From NCBI RefSeq assembly GCF_000283155.1, contig NW_004454207.1:14882161-14946160 (forward strand): a DNA stretch of 64,000 nt, read 5' to 3'. The position numbers and the translations under genes are program-made. Shown piece after piece: positions 35,584-46,949 of this stretch. This DNA is from Ceratotherium simum simum (lineage: Eukaryota; Chordata; Mammalia; Perissodactyla; Rhinocerotidae). The first letter of the stretch is position 1; each line of letters opens with the position of its first letter. The notes beneath the pieces were generated by a model. It was given only the letters and a program-made list of their open reading frames with translations. It did not search any database and was not told the origin of the DNA.

Positions 35584-35837
35584 GCTGGGAAATATTTGTG
35601 CTGAACTAACATCTGTTGCCAATCTTCCTCTCTCTCTCTTTTTTTTTCCTTCCGCAAAGCCCCAGTACATAGTTGTATATTCTAGCTGTAAGTCCTTCTA
35701 GTTCTTCTATGTGAGCCACCGCCACAGCATGGTTACTGACAGACTAGTGGTGTGGTTCCACACCTGGGGAACCAAACCTGGGCTGCCAAAGCAGAGCACA
35801 CCGAACTTTAACTGCTAGGCCATCAGGGCTGGCTCTA
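35584..35837 (-). mobile_element. ERE SINE nested in L1
   Basis: 'gctgaactaacatctgttgc', 'agccaccgccacagcatgg', ending 'taggccatcagggctggc'. Perfect 12-bp duplication GTTGATATTTTT at 35572-35583 and 35838-35849. Contains the 'tagttgtatattctagctgt' segment equivalent to the mid-region of the 12.5 and 39.6 kb copies. More diverged than most EREs here, so likely an older insertion. Confidence 0.9.
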
Positions 35838-36790
35838 GTTGATATTTTTCTATTGTTTTTCTATTCTCTATTTCATTAATCTTTGCTCTATCTTTATTTT
35901 TTCCTTCCTTCTGCTAGCTTTTGGTTTAGTTTGTTCTTTTTCTAGTTCCTTGAGGTGTAGTTAGGTTGTTAATTTGAGATATTTCTTCTTTTAAAATGTA
36001 CATATTTTTAGCTATAAACTTTCCTCTTAGTACTGCTTTTGGTGCATCCCATAATTTTTGATATGTTGTCTTTTTGTTTTCATTTGTCTCCAGATAGTTT
36101 CTAATTTCCACTGTGACTCATTATCTGACTCATTTGTTGTTTAGGAGTGTGTTGTTTAATTTCCACATACATGTGAATTTTTCAGTTTTCCTTTTGCTAC
36201 TATTTTCTACTTTCATTCCATTGTGACCAGAAAAGATACTTTATATAATTTCAATCTTTTTAAACTTGTTGAGACTTGTTTTGTTGTCTAACATGTGGTC
36301 TATCCTATAGAATGTCCCATTTGCTCTTAAGAAGAATGTATATTCTACTGCCATTGGGTGGAGTATTCTGTATATGTCTGTTACATCTAACCAGTCTATA
36401 GTGTTGTTGAAGTCCTCAGTTTCCTTATTGATCTTCTGTCTGGTTGTTCTATCCATTATTGAAAGCAGGGGTATTGAGGTCTACTATTATTGTGTTGCTG
36501 TCTATTTCTCTCTTCAATTCTGTGAGAGAATTTTGCCTCATATATTTAGGAACTCTCATGTTTGGTGTATCATATTTATAATTGTTAAATCTTCTTGGTG
36601 AATTGATCCTTTTATCCTTATATAATATCCTTCTTTGTCTCTTGTAATAGTTTTTCTCTTAAAGTCTACTTTGTCTGATATTAGTATAGCCACCCCTGCT
36701 CTCTTCTGGTTAGTATTTGCATGGAATATTTTTTTCCATCCTTTCACTTTCAGTCTATGTGTTTGATCTGCAATTTTCCTTTCTTGTAAT
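35838..36790 (-). mobile_element. L1 ORF2 endonuclease region, antisense
   Basis: Minus-strand translation shows, from 36747 down, endonuclease text (KRAGVAILISDKVDFK, then TRQKINKETEDFNNTIDWLD, YRILHP, YTFFLRANGTFYRIDH) and, at 36111-35926, the segment after it ([36 protein letters not shown]). Three separate short open stretches show where stops or frameshifts have broken the frame. Remnant only. Confidence 0.93.
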
Positions 36791-36794
36791 GTCT

Positions 36795-37496
36795 TGATAT
36801 GTTTTGGAATCTAAGTTATGTTCATTTGAAATTTTTCTATTTTTTAGAAGAATTTGGCTCTATTTGCACTAAACTTTGATAAATTCACAGCAAAGACATT
36901 GGGACCTGATGTTTTCTTTGTGGGAAGAATTGCAAATTACAGATTTAAACTCTTTTACTGTCTTCTGGCTTTATTTTTTTTTCCATGTAAAGTCAGTTGT
37001 GAGTATTATTGCTACTCTTGTAGGGTAATTTTTTTCTCCTCTGCTGTTCTAGAATTTTCTCTTCATGATTGGCTTTCAGTAGTTTTACACAATGTGCAAG
37101 GTGTGGATTTTTGTATTTATTATCTGGAATTGCTAGAGCTTTGTGGCTTTATGTCTTTTATGACCTCTGAAAATTTCTCATCTATTTTCCTTTTGAAAAA
37201 TGTTTGTTTCCCATTCTCTTCCCACTTTTTGGGACTCCAATTATAAGAATATTTAACTTTTCCATTGTACTTCATATGACCATTATTTAGTTTCCTGTAT
37301 TTTCATTCTTTTTTTATCAATATGCTTCCTTCTGAATATTCTCCTATGATCTCTTCAGCTCTGTCTAATCTGCTATTAACCACATACATTACTTTTTAAA
37401 AATTTAATTATTTTTTTAGTTCAAGAATTTTTATCTTGTTCTTTTTTTAATTTTCATTTCACTTCAAAAGTTATTATTCTCATTTTCATTTCCATA
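36795..37496 (-). mobile_element. Second old L1: ORF2 piece plus 5' region, antisense
   Basis: 36800-36960 goes back to the ORF2 segment before RT ('ggaatctaagttatgttcat', 'gttttctttgtgggaagaat'), so it is a different copy from the endonuclease at 36790. From 36960 the text is the T-rich L1M 5' region ('gattggctttcagtagtttt', 'tttttgggactccaattata'). Confidence 0.6.
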
Positions 37497-37590
37497 ACAT
37501 ATTGGGACTAGTCATCAAAACATATAACTTACACAATGTTATATGTCAATTATATCTCAATAAAGCTGGGGAAAAATAAAAATAAACTAA
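37497..37590 (+). mobile_element. Extreme 3' tail of an L1
   Basis: 'tacacaatgttatatgtcaa' and 'ttatatctcaataaagctgg' followed by an A-rich tail. It is only about 80 bp, that is a very short 5'-truncated insertion, placed head-on into antisense L1. The same tail ends the element at 62.35-62.66 kb. Confidence 0.8.
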
Positions 37591-38615
37591 AATAAATATA
37601 TGTTTATTGATTCCATTATCTGTGTTTACCTCTGAATCTGTTTCTGTCTTTCTGTTGTGCCTTCTGATTTTAATAATATTTCTCTTGTCTACTTGTATGC
37701 TTGATAGTTTTTAATTGATTGGTGAACATAGTATATGAAAAGCCACAGAAATAATTTTAAGTCTGGTTTGAAATATTTTTCCTCAGGAGAGAACTTATTT
37801 TTGTTTCTTCTAGTTAGGTAAAGCACTTTCTTATGGCACGTAGCCCACGTGTTATTAGAAACACAAAGCTTACAGAATTTGGTAGGGAAACTAAATCTTA
37901 ATTTTTGTTTCCCCAGCCCTGTGAATCTATCAGAAGCATTGCCCAACTTCTTAGCCTTACCATTGACTCTTTTAGGTTTGGTAGTTGTCCCTAGGGAAAA
38001 GAAAATCCTCAAATTCTCAACTCATCTTTCTGGGTTTCCCTTATTTCTTGTCTTCCATGTTAGTTCTTCAAGTTTTCAAAGCAATATTTTTTTTTAAATT
38101 GTACAAATTTTTGTTATTTTGTGTGGGAGAGTTGGTCCAAATTAACTAGTCTACCATTACTGAAAACAGAACTTTTTGGTTTTTTTAATACATGTTTTGT
38201 ACTGTTTACTGACTCTCTTCTGACTCTTATTTTCAGTCTTTCCTTTGATTTCTCTAAAGTTATGAAGATATTCTTCTTATAATAAATGTCTAATAATTCT
38301 AACGTTTATTGTATTGGTCGGTCTCATTTTGCCATTGTTTCTTTTTACTCATGTTTATGGTGATTACTTTCTTCATATATTTTGAGGTTTTTTTTTCAAG
38401 GTGAGTTCATATTCCTTGAAACTTTGTAAGCAGAAATTATTTGAGGCCTGGTTTGAAAATGAGATTCACTTTAGATTATTTTCATTTTCTTCTAGCATAT
38501 TTGAGGCCCTTCAGTCTTTTACTAACACTGTACTCAGGATTCTCTACCCTTGTACCTGCCTCATCCCAAAGTCATATACTTTACATTTTGTTACAGAAGC
38601 ACCACAACTCCAGGT
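37590..38615 (-). mobile_element. Old L1 5' region, antisense (continued)
   Basis: 'ttaattgattggtgaacata', 'gtatatgaaaagccacagaa', 'ctagttaggtaaagcacttt' and a closing 'aactagtctaccattactga' (38144-38163) fit antisense L1M 5' sequence. From 38180 to 38615 a similar text starts again, possibly a second copy. Confidence 0.5.
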
Positions 38616-38629
38616 AAAAAAAATCTATT

Positions 38630-38720
38630 CCAGTTATCTATTACTGCATAGTAAACTATGCCATGTTAAATGTTAAAACAATAGCATTTATCTTACATTC
38701 AAATCTACAGTTTTGGCAAG
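38630..38720 (+). mobile_element. Fragment of an ancient LTR-like repeat
   Basis: 'ccagttatctattactgcat', 'gttaaaacaatagcatttat' resembles the opening of a common mammalian repeat ('ttatctattgctgtgtaaca...cttaaaacaac'). A fuller copy lies at 41.96-42.44 kb. Family name uncertain. Confidence 0.45.
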
Positions 38721-39592
38721 AAATCAAATAGCAAGGCTGAAGCTACAAACAGAAAGGGATGGAAACTAACTGATACAGGGTATCAAGGCAGAGGACCATT
38801 TGGGGACAGAAACACTGTGGTGAGTTTCCATAACTCTTCCAAGAGTACTGATGAGTTCAGAGTTTGCTTCCTGTAGTTGTTTTGAGTCTATTCTGATAAA
38901 AGGACCTGAATTGAGTCTGACAAATTTCAGTGTGCTTAACACTAATCCAAGTTGAACTAACAAAAATAGGAACCAGCTCACCAAGCACAATGTGGTACGT
39001 TGTTTTATTATAAAAGGCCTTTTTTCTGTCTTTGGAGTCTGAAACCTCCACTCCTACTCACTCTACTCCACACACACACACACACTCACACACACAGAAA
39101 CATGAATGTTCCAAGGCTCTCTCACATGAATATTACATTTTGCTGAAGCAACATAATCATGAGACTTTGCTGGCATCCATATAACTTTCCCGTATTCTCA
39201 TTGACTGCTGGAGAAAATATGCAATGGAAAAAAACAAGGAGCCAAGGCAAGAATCTATCATATAGTTATCTTAACCAGGATCACCAAGATGAATAAGAGA
39301 AGAGAAGAAAAAGAATCACAGACTGACATGTTGATTATTCCAAGTCCAATCCAAAAAGACAACGCCCTCTAGAATATACAGACCCAAGTTATCTTTGGTA
39401 TGTGGTGCTTAATTAAATTAGTATCTTTCATGGTTTGAGAAACCCATAGGTTTTCTAGTGGTCAAAAAGTTAATGAAAATTATCGATAATCTAACTTTAC
39501 CTCTTAGATCATCAACTCTTAATAAAGATTCTAAATTTCATACACAATGTTGACATACTTGCCTTTTTTTTTTTTCATTAGAAACTGAAAGT
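38720..39592. other. Unassigned, with (CA)n
   Basis: No gene or repeat recognised apart from an interrupted CA tract at 39069-39096. Confidence 0.5.
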
Positions 39593-39896
39593 GGGGCCAG
39601 CCCCATGGTTTAGTGGTTAAGTGCGCGCACTCCGCTACTGGCGGCCTGGGTTCGGATCCCAGGTGCGCACCGACGCACCACTTCTCCGGCCATGCTGAGG
39701 CCGTGTCCCACATACAGCAACTAGAAGGATGTGCAACTATGACATACAACTATCTACTGGGGCTTTGGGGGAAATAAAAAAAAGGAGGAGGATTGGCAAT
39801 AGATGTTAGCTCAGAGCTGGTCTTCCTCAGCAAAAAGAGGAGGATCAGCATGGATGTTAGCTCAGGGCTGATCTTCCTCACAAAAAAAGAAATAAA
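39593..39896 (+). mobile_element. ERE SINE, full length
   Basis: Starts 'ggggccagccccatggttta', has the 'gttcggatcccagg' B-box-like part, 'gcaactagaaggatgtgcaa', two 'gatgttagctcag' modules and an A-rich tail. Duplication GAAACTGAAAGT (39581-39592) and GAAACTGAAGGT (39897-39908). Same subfamily as the 12.5 kb copy. Confidence 0.94.
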
Positions 39897-40194
39897 GAAA
39901 CTGAAGGTGACTGTTTAAACATTTCACTTCAGGCTTTTTATCCTATTTCAATACACAAACTAGATACATTTCCATTTTTCACATTTATGTATTTTAACAT
40001 TTTAAGTCTCTTGGGAAAGTTCAACAAAATATTTTCTGACTTCAAATTATTACTTTAATTTTCCTGTGTAGTTATGGTAATCTGTTGTATGATTTCATTG
40101 TCACATAATACCTATCTGTATATTCATAGCATGTGTGTGTATGCATTTTCAGAGATCTAATGATAAAAACAAAATGCTGGCAGTCACTAATAAG

Positions 40195-40410
40195 GAGAAA
40201 GAATTGGGAATTTAGAGTCACCACTAGGTTCTAATTTTGTGATTTTGAACAAGTTTTAAAAGGTTTGTGCTTCATTTTCCTGACCTATAAAATAAAGATA
40301 CTAACATTAACCCTCCTTATTTTACGAGGGTGTGATGAAAATAAAAGAAAAGATAATGTATATTAAGGATATCTGTAAACTTTAATGTTCTATTAAAATA
40401 CTAGTAATCT
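40195..40410 (+). mobile_element. MIR, near full length
   Basis: Complete order: 'gtcaccactaggttctaatt', 'tgattttgaacaagttttaa', 'cttcattttcctgacctata', 'aaataaagatactaacatta', 'gagggtgtgatgaaaataaa'. This tracks the MIR core and 3' side. Confidence 0.8.
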
Positions 40411-40609
40411 TTTCATAGATAATAGATAGAAAGCCTTAGAGAGCCTCTAATTCCCAAGCTTGCAACTCAGAGCAGTTTACAAGAATTCTGTTTAAACATA
40501 AGAAATCCAAAATAGTCTCCTAGTCCTTCTTCCCAGGGGAGGATGAGAACATTGATAATATGGGTTACATCCTGAGATCCTGCTTTGCTCTTTCATCTTT
40601 TTAGGAACT

Positions 40610-40735
40610 TTGCAGTTAATTATCACAATAAACCTACAAAGCCAGGAATTTTAGTACCCAGTACCTTATGAGAGCTACCCAAGGCTCATTGACATAAAGT
40701 CATATTATTCAAGTAACTTGTTTATTGAAGAACTT
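40610..40735 (-). mobile_element. MIR fragment
   Basis: 'cacaataaacctacaaagcc', 'tagtacccagtaccttatga', 'attcaagtaacttg' resemble antisense MIR, diverged. Confidence 0.5.
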
Positions 40736-41958
40736 TAACTGAAGGGGATATACGCAATTACTGCCTGCAATAAAACACTGTTAATAGCTTGTTCCTTTAA
40801 TGACATTTTAAGCACCTTCAGTTTAATCTCACTCTTCTCTTCTTTCCCAGTGCGAGCTTGATCTGGGACTTTGACTGCTTATAGTGGTTGATGGGAGCAA
40901 GATTAGTTTGTAGACATCTCCTACCTCTATTTTCAACTCTTTTCATAGGCCAGAGAGTTGACATAAAGAAGAAGAAAAGAGAAAGTGAAAAAGGTCTTTT
41001 TATTTAGCTGGCATTGGTTATAATTCCCTCCCCTTTCTTTCTTACTACTGCTCCTTTGAATAGTGCTGACTGATATCTGTGGTAGGTATTCAGAGGCAAT
41101 CTTTTTGTGAGGTACCTCACTAGGGGATTCCCTGATCCACTATTCCCTGGCTTCTTATTTTTGTTGGTTCCATTTGGATTAGTATTTAAGACTAAACTGG
41201 AATTTGTCAGACCCAATTCAGGTCTTTTTAATCAGACTATTCTCCAAACAACTATGGGAAGCAAGCTCTGAATTCATTAATTTTGGACCAGTTCTCCTGG
41301 AAACTCACCACAGTGTTTCTATCCCCAATTGGTCCTGAGCCTTGATACCCTCTACCTGTTAGTTTCTATCTCTTTTTGTTTGTAGCTTCAGTCTTGCTTT
41401 TTGATTTTGAATTTGTCTCTGTGCTCTCTCTCATGGACTTTATTCAGACACACACTCTTCCAATAATCTTAAACAGACAACTTGCATTAATTGGCTACAG
41501 TCCCTATTTTGGGCTTGTAACCTGAATAGTTCCAATGAGTATCCCTTAATGATCTGGCTCTGGCTCTACTCTTCAATCACCTATACTTACTCCAAACCCA
41601 GTCCCAGCTCCTGCCACAATCATCTTGACTGTTAGCCTGGCATCCATCTTGGGAAAGATCCCAGCAAGATGGCTCAAGCCCAGCTACCCGATGTGGTATT
41701 CACTTACTCCAAAATGAGGAGTGCAGGCTGATCCATTGCCTCTTCTCTCTGCCCTGACAACTCCCCATTTTGCTACTCTACTTGAATAAACACATGGACA
41801 GATTATTGAACCTGATCCATTAGCAGACATCAAAATGGTTAATGCAAAGGCAGTGTCCTCTCATTTATACACTTTCATCTCCACAGGCAATACTCTTTGA
41901 ACTTTTCCCCTTTATATGGCCTCAAATTTGGGGAATAGCCTTTCATCATACGTCATTT
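40735..41958. other. Unassigned sequence
   Basis: No gene recognised. 41545-41660 ('cttaatgatctggctctggc') could be a small L2 scrap. Confidence 0.4.
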
Positions 41959-41959
41959 T

Positions 41960-42440
41960 TACTCTTGCTACATAGAAACCACTCCAAACCTAGTGGCATA
42001 AAACAACACTTCTATTGTGTTTATAGATTCTATGACTCAGGAATTTGAGCATAGTACAGTGGGACCAGCTTTTGTTTAAGTAGGGAAAACAAAGTGGCAG
42101 GGGAATCATGTGGAGGCACCTTCACTCATATGCCTAGCAGCTGATGCTACTTATGGTTGGGATCTAAGCTGAGACCATGAGCCAGAGCACCTCCATGTGG
42201 ATTCTCCACGTGGCCTGAGCTTCCTCACAGCACATTGTCCTCAGAATTTTTACATGGTGGCTCAGGGATACAAAGGCAAGTAGGTAAGGAAAACGAGGCT
42301 GAAGCTCCATGACCTTTTTCGTTTCTGACCTAGTCATGGGAGTTCTGTCTCGCTCTGCTGCATTCTACTGGTTGTAAGCAAGTCACCAAGGTCAGCTCAG
42401 ATTCAAGAAAGTTGACCTTTCAGTGGGAGGAGTGTCAAAG
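41960..42440 (+). mobile_element. Ancient LTR-like interspersed repeat
   Basis: 'cctagtggcataaaacaaca', 'tatgactcaggaatttgagc', 'gcattctactggttgtaagc', 'aagtcaccaaggtcagctca' and a closing 'cagtgggaggagtgtcaaag' follow a widespread mammalian repeat whose opening also occurs at 38.63 kb. Probably LTR-derived; family not determined. Confidence 0.5.
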
Positions 42441-42647
42441 AATCTGCAGATGTGTTTTAAAACCATCCTACTCAACAATTCTGACAACTGTTTCTACTCT
42501 ATATCTCTAGTCCTAAGACCTTTTTATATAGACTGGAAAAGGGAGGAGAGTTTGGATGGTGCCTACAGGGTGCCAGCTCAGTTTGGCAATCATTTAATGT
42601 GCCTCATAGGAAGAGTCTGGCCCTACATTTGGGCAGCTCTATAGAGT

Positions 42648-44015
42648 TTCATTGAGTTATTATTCATATACCATACAATTAACTCACTTAAAGTGTGCAA
42701 TTCAATAGTTTTTATTATATCCACAGAATTATGTAACCATCACCACAATCAATCTTATAACGTTTTCATCACCCCAGAAAGAAACCACATATCCATTAAG
42801 AGTCACTCTCCATTTACCCCAACCCCAGCTCCTGGCAACCACTAATCTGCTCTGTCTGTACAGATCTGCCTATTCTGGTCATTTGATAAAAATGGAATCA
42901 TGCAATGTGTGCTATCTTGTGGCTGGCTTCTTTCACTTAGCGTAATCTTTTTAAGGTTCATCCACATTGTAGCACATATCCATACTTCATTACCTTTTAT
43001 GATTGAATAATATCTCATTATACGGATACATGACACTTTGTTTATCCATCCAATGGAAATCTGGATTGTTTCCAGTTCGTAGCTATGATGAATAATTCTG
43101 CTATGAACATTCGTGTACAAGTTTTTGTGTGGACATGTGTTTTTATTTCTCTTGGGCATATATGTAGGAGTGGAATTGCTGGGTAATATAATAACTCTAT
43201 GTTTAACTTTTTGAGGACATACCAGACTGTTTTCCACAGCAGCTTCATCATTTTACATTCCCACCAGGAGTGTATGATGGTCTAATTTCTCCACATTTTC
43301 ACCAACACTTGTTGTTATCTGTCTTTTTTATTATAGTCATCCTAGTGGGTGTGAAGTGGTATTTCATTGTGGTTTTGATGTTTTTGTGTTTCATTTGATG
43401 TTTCATTGTGTTTTTGATTGTTTTTGCCTGATGGTTAATGATTTTGAGCAACTGTTCATGTGTTTATTGGCCATTTGTTTATCCTCTTTGGAGAAATGTC
43501 TATTTAGATACTTTACTCATTTTTAAATTAGCTTATTTGTTCTTTTTTGTTTTAATTATTGAGTTATGAGTTCTGTATGTATTCTTGAAACCAGTTCCTT
43601 ATTGAATACATGATTAGCAAATATTTTTCCCATTCTGTAGGTTCTTTTCACTTTCTTAATGGTGTCCTTTAAAGCACAAAAGTTTTAATTTTGATGACAT
43701 CCAATTTATCTATTTTTTTCTTTTGCCACTTATGCTTTTGGTGTTATATATAAGAAGTCATTTCCTAACTCAAGGTCATATAGATTTATTCCTATGTTTC
43801 CTTCTAAGAGTTTTATACTTTTAGATCTTACATTTAGGTCTATAATCAATTTCAAATTTGCATGTGGATGTCCAGTTTTCTCAGGACAATTTGTTGAAAA
43901 AAACTCTTCTTTCCCTCTATTGAATTGTCATGGCACCCTGGTCAAATATCAACTGATCATAATGTAAGGGTGCATTACTGGACTCTAAGTTCACTTCCAA
44001 CATCTATAGGTACTT
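42648..44015 (-). mobile_element. L1 3' UTR and ORF2 C-terminus, 1.37 kb
   Basis: Antisense L1MB-like 3' UTR from 42648 ('cataccatacaattaactca', 'aaccatcaccacaatcaatc') to about 42950, then ORF2 C-terminus: minus-strand text at 43251-43042 shows LLWKTVWYVLKKLNIELLYY and TCTRMFIAELFIIATNWKQS. Continues to 'ggtcaaatatcaactgatca' near 43960. 5'-truncated and frameshifted. Confidence 0.9.
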
Positions 44016-44680
44016 ATTTCTTCTTTGCTTTGGCCCACATTTTTTAAAGTGACAAAGTTTTACTTTAATGAAAGGTCTGATGAGGGGTGGTGGTATTAAT
44101 TGGCTGCCTAAAGATACAGGAGTGACTTAGCTTGAGTCACTTCTCTTAGCAACTAGCTTTTTCTTTGTAGTTCAGTGAGGCTGACCTCTGGCTAAAATTC
44201 TTCTACCTTTCATCTCAAGTTTCATGACTAAATGTATAAAATATATTCAATTCTTAAAACCTGATTTCAACTTCAAATTGGACTAAACCACCTCTTTCCA
44301 AATCACGTCGTTCATCTGTAAACACATTGAGCCTGGCAGCCCAGCACCAATGTGAGGCTCTGTACAGAGAATTCCCGTGTTGAAACAATTTAGCAGACTT
44401 CCTTGCTGAACAATCAAGTTCTTTTGTCGAAGGCAAAGTCTTTAATTTTATCATTGAAGATGAATGGCTTAAACTGCAATTCACAGGTAGAAGCTGCACA
44501 CTGAAACTCATTCAAAAAAAAGAGTGTAATCAATTAATTAAACAAATGAAAATTAGATTTTGATAAGAGGATAAGTAAAATTAGTAAAAGAGTAAGAAAT
44601 TGAAACAATACAGAATAAAAGAAAAAAAACTAGAAACGGAAGGCTAAGAGTTACTTAAAAGAAAATCTTAAGTGAAGACA
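44015..44680. other. Unassigned sequence
   Basis: No repeat recognised. An 85-codon minus-strand open frame (44511-44254) has a residue composition compatible with real protein, but no family is recognised and no splice or promoter context supports it. Confidence 0.4.
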
Positions 44681-44681
44681 G

Positions 44682-45221
44682 TGAAGGGGAACAGAATTTG
44701 CCACCCCAAAGTATGCCTCTTTGGCATTAAGGATTATTTTAGGCTGATTATTGTTAAGAATTGCAGACACAGGAGAAGCTCTGAAAACCAAGTAGAAGTT
44801 ACCCTCTTGTGAGAGATATTTACATTTATATGGTCAATCTTCATTGTAAGGGTGTCTCCCTCTCTGAATCAGGAAGAGGAGGATCAATAACTCTCTAGAA
44901 ACTCTTATCAACGGAGAAGGCAGGACTTAAATCTGCACTACAACCTTACCCTTGTTTACTGTGCTTTTCCTGGTCACCTCCCGTAACTGCCCCCCACCTC
45001 AACATCTTCTTTTGTCTTTAGCTGGAGACAGTATTTAAAGTGGTGGCTTGGGCCATTTCATGGAGTTACTTAGTTTTCCTGGGTCTCTCCCAGGTATACA
45101 GGAGGTACACATTTTATTAAACTTCTGTTTGTTTTTCTCCTGATATTCTGTCTTTTATTACAGGGGGATCTCAGCCAAGAACCTAGAAGGGTACAGGGAA
45201 AATTATTTTTCCTCCTCTACA
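44682..45221 (+). mobile_element. ERV1-like solo LTR, copy 1
   Basis: Starts TGAAGGGGAACAGAATTTGC and ends CCTCCTCTACA. Perfect 4-bp target duplication ACAG on both sides (44678-44681, 45222-45225). TATA-like 'tatttaaag' near 45032 and ATTAAA near 45116 are in the right order for an LTR. About 540 bp; no internal region adjoins. Related copies in the opposite orientation lie at 46.0, 46.3 and 52.2 kb. A 4-bp duplication is typical of class I (gammaretrovirus-like) elements. Confidence 0.85.
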
Positions 45222-45225
45222 ACAG

Positions 45226-45995
45226 TTTATTTAATATTTAGCGATGTGTATACCAAATATTCGGACAATGATGTATATAAGCTATTTTGCACTGCACATC
45301 TGTATTCATGTGGAGTGTTTTTAACAGAGACATAAATGATCCATGCCAGTATGGCTGGCCTAATTTAAGAATATTTCTTAACAATAACCAATATTTTAAT
45401 AAGGGAGTTTCACTCCCAAAGTGAATATTAATCACAGGATAACTCTGCTTACGTGTGGGTGTTTGCAGTCCCGACAAGTAAATTTACCCAGTAGCAGCTG
45501 TGATCAATTACTTTCAAAATTCCTAATAACCTGATGGCCTAAACCAAACTATAGACAATGATGTGTAAAATTTAGTCAATTATCTGCGACTTGGGTTGGG
45601 GAAATAACACCAACTTGAGCCCAAATAAGAAGTTATTCATTCCTGTTTAGTATTACCTTTAAAAGTTATCAAAGGAAAAAATTATTGAGGCATAATGCAC
45701 AGACAATACATCCTAACAGGCTCAACAATTTCTGGATAAATCAGAAATTTCTCAGCAAGCAGCTTTCTAAATACTTACTTGCAAATTGTGTAAGATAGCC
45801 TAAGTCTTTCAAACCTCACCAGGCCATGTATATACACATAGGGGATATTAATACGATGGATTACATTTCACTCTTTCTTCTCCTTATTCGCCTGTGCAGG
45901 TTACCAAGCCTCTTCAAAGTCATACCCCGTTTTTGGGTTCCTAGTGGTGTCTCGCTTGGTTCATGTTCCGCTCTGGGCTACCTTGTTGATGGTGA
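45226..45995. other. Unassigned sequence
   Basis: No gene or repeat recognised between two LTRs. It is not recognisable as retroviral internal sequence, and the two flanking LTRs are in opposite orientation, so this is not a provirus. Confidence 0.5.
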
Positions 45996-45999
45996 CTAC

Positions 46000-46946
46000 T
46001 GCTGGGGAGGGGGATATTTTCTCCCTGCCCCTCTTGAGTTCTTATGACTGGGCTAATAATTAACTTGACACAAGACAAATTAACAGGAGAAAAAAGCAAG
46101 TTTAATTCATGTGCACAGAGGCCTCATAGAAAAGGACCTAAAGAAATGACCAAAGCAAACAGCTTTGATATGTTTTAAACAAAGAAACAAAATGTGAGGA
46201 ACTGACAGGACAAAGGCACTTAGGCTTGTGCTCATTAGTGAGGAATCTAAGCAGTTTGAGCTTGAGGTAGTAGATTAGTAATGAAGTAACAAGGTTTTTT
46301 ACACAAGTGTAGGGGAGGAAGAACTATTCCTCTACCTGCTAGGTTCTTCTGGCTGGTATAAGAATTAAATTGACATGAGACATAATAACAGGAGAAAATC
46401 AAACAAAGTTTAGTAACATATACATATGGGAGAAACCCAGGAAAACAGTAACTCCCAAAAAGGCTGAATCCACCACCCTAAATACCATCTTGAAGTTAAC
46501 AAACGTTTGCTGGGCCATCTATAGACAATGAGAGAGAACTTTGACAAAAAAAAATGGGCTTTGCTAGGTGCCTTCCTGTCTACCACACCTACAGTTATCT
46601 AGCTATATCTCCTTCCTGGGACAGGCTTTCTATCTTAAATTCTTTTAGGCAGTTAGGGAGAAGGTCGAAGTTTCTTTCTGACTCTGTTCTTAAAAATAAT
46701 CAAACCAAAGAGACACATTTTGGGGAGGCAAATTCTGATCCCCCACACAGGCTTCTTGGCCCTGAATTCCCTTTTTCTGGTGCAGGGATGGTACCTTTCA
46801 CATGAAAGATTTATTTCCTGCTTTCAGGGGAACAGAGAGGGTCAAAGTGTCCTTTTTGCATTGGCTGCTTCTCAAGTAACTTTAATTCAAAATATTCAAT
46901 ATGCCACTGTGGGATATTTTGGGGTGGCCTTCCCTGAGCCCCAACA
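46000..46946 (-). mobile_element. ERV1-like LTR, copy 2 (outer, older), split by copy 3
   Basis: Plus-strand start 'tgctggggagggggatattt' and end 'cctgagccccaaca'. Perfect 4-bp duplication CTAC (45996-45999 and 46947-46950). Its parts are 46000-46307 and about 46748-46946. 'taattaacttgacacaagac' and 'aaattaacaggagaaaaaag' match the equivalent positions of copies 3 and 4, showing common descent. Without the insert it is about 505 bp. Confidence 0.85.
46308..46747 (-). mobile_element. ERV1-like LTR, copy 3, nested in copy 2
   Basis: Starts 'tgtaggggaggaagaactat', ends near 'ctgatcccccaca'. Shares 'aggttcttctggctggt', 'aagaattaaattgacatgag' and 'agagacacattttgggg' with copy 4 at 52.2 kb. Flanks CAAG and CAGG fit a 4-bp duplication with one change. 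About 440 bp, so probably internally deleted compared with copies 1 and 4 (540-564 bp). Confidence 0.8.
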
Positions 46947-46949
46947 CTA

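Noticed and set aside
39069..39096. CRISPR-like or other short regular array
   Set aside because: Only simple CA repeats. No spaced direct repeats anywhere in the window, and the genome is eukaryotic.
44254..44511. 85-codon minus-strand frame with protein-like composition
   Set aside because: No family recognised and no exon signals that I can support. Kept only as a note in the unassigned entry.
45226..45995. Provirus between LTR copies 1 and 2
   Set aside because: The two LTRs point in opposite directions, have different target duplications, and no retroviral internal sequence is seen between them.
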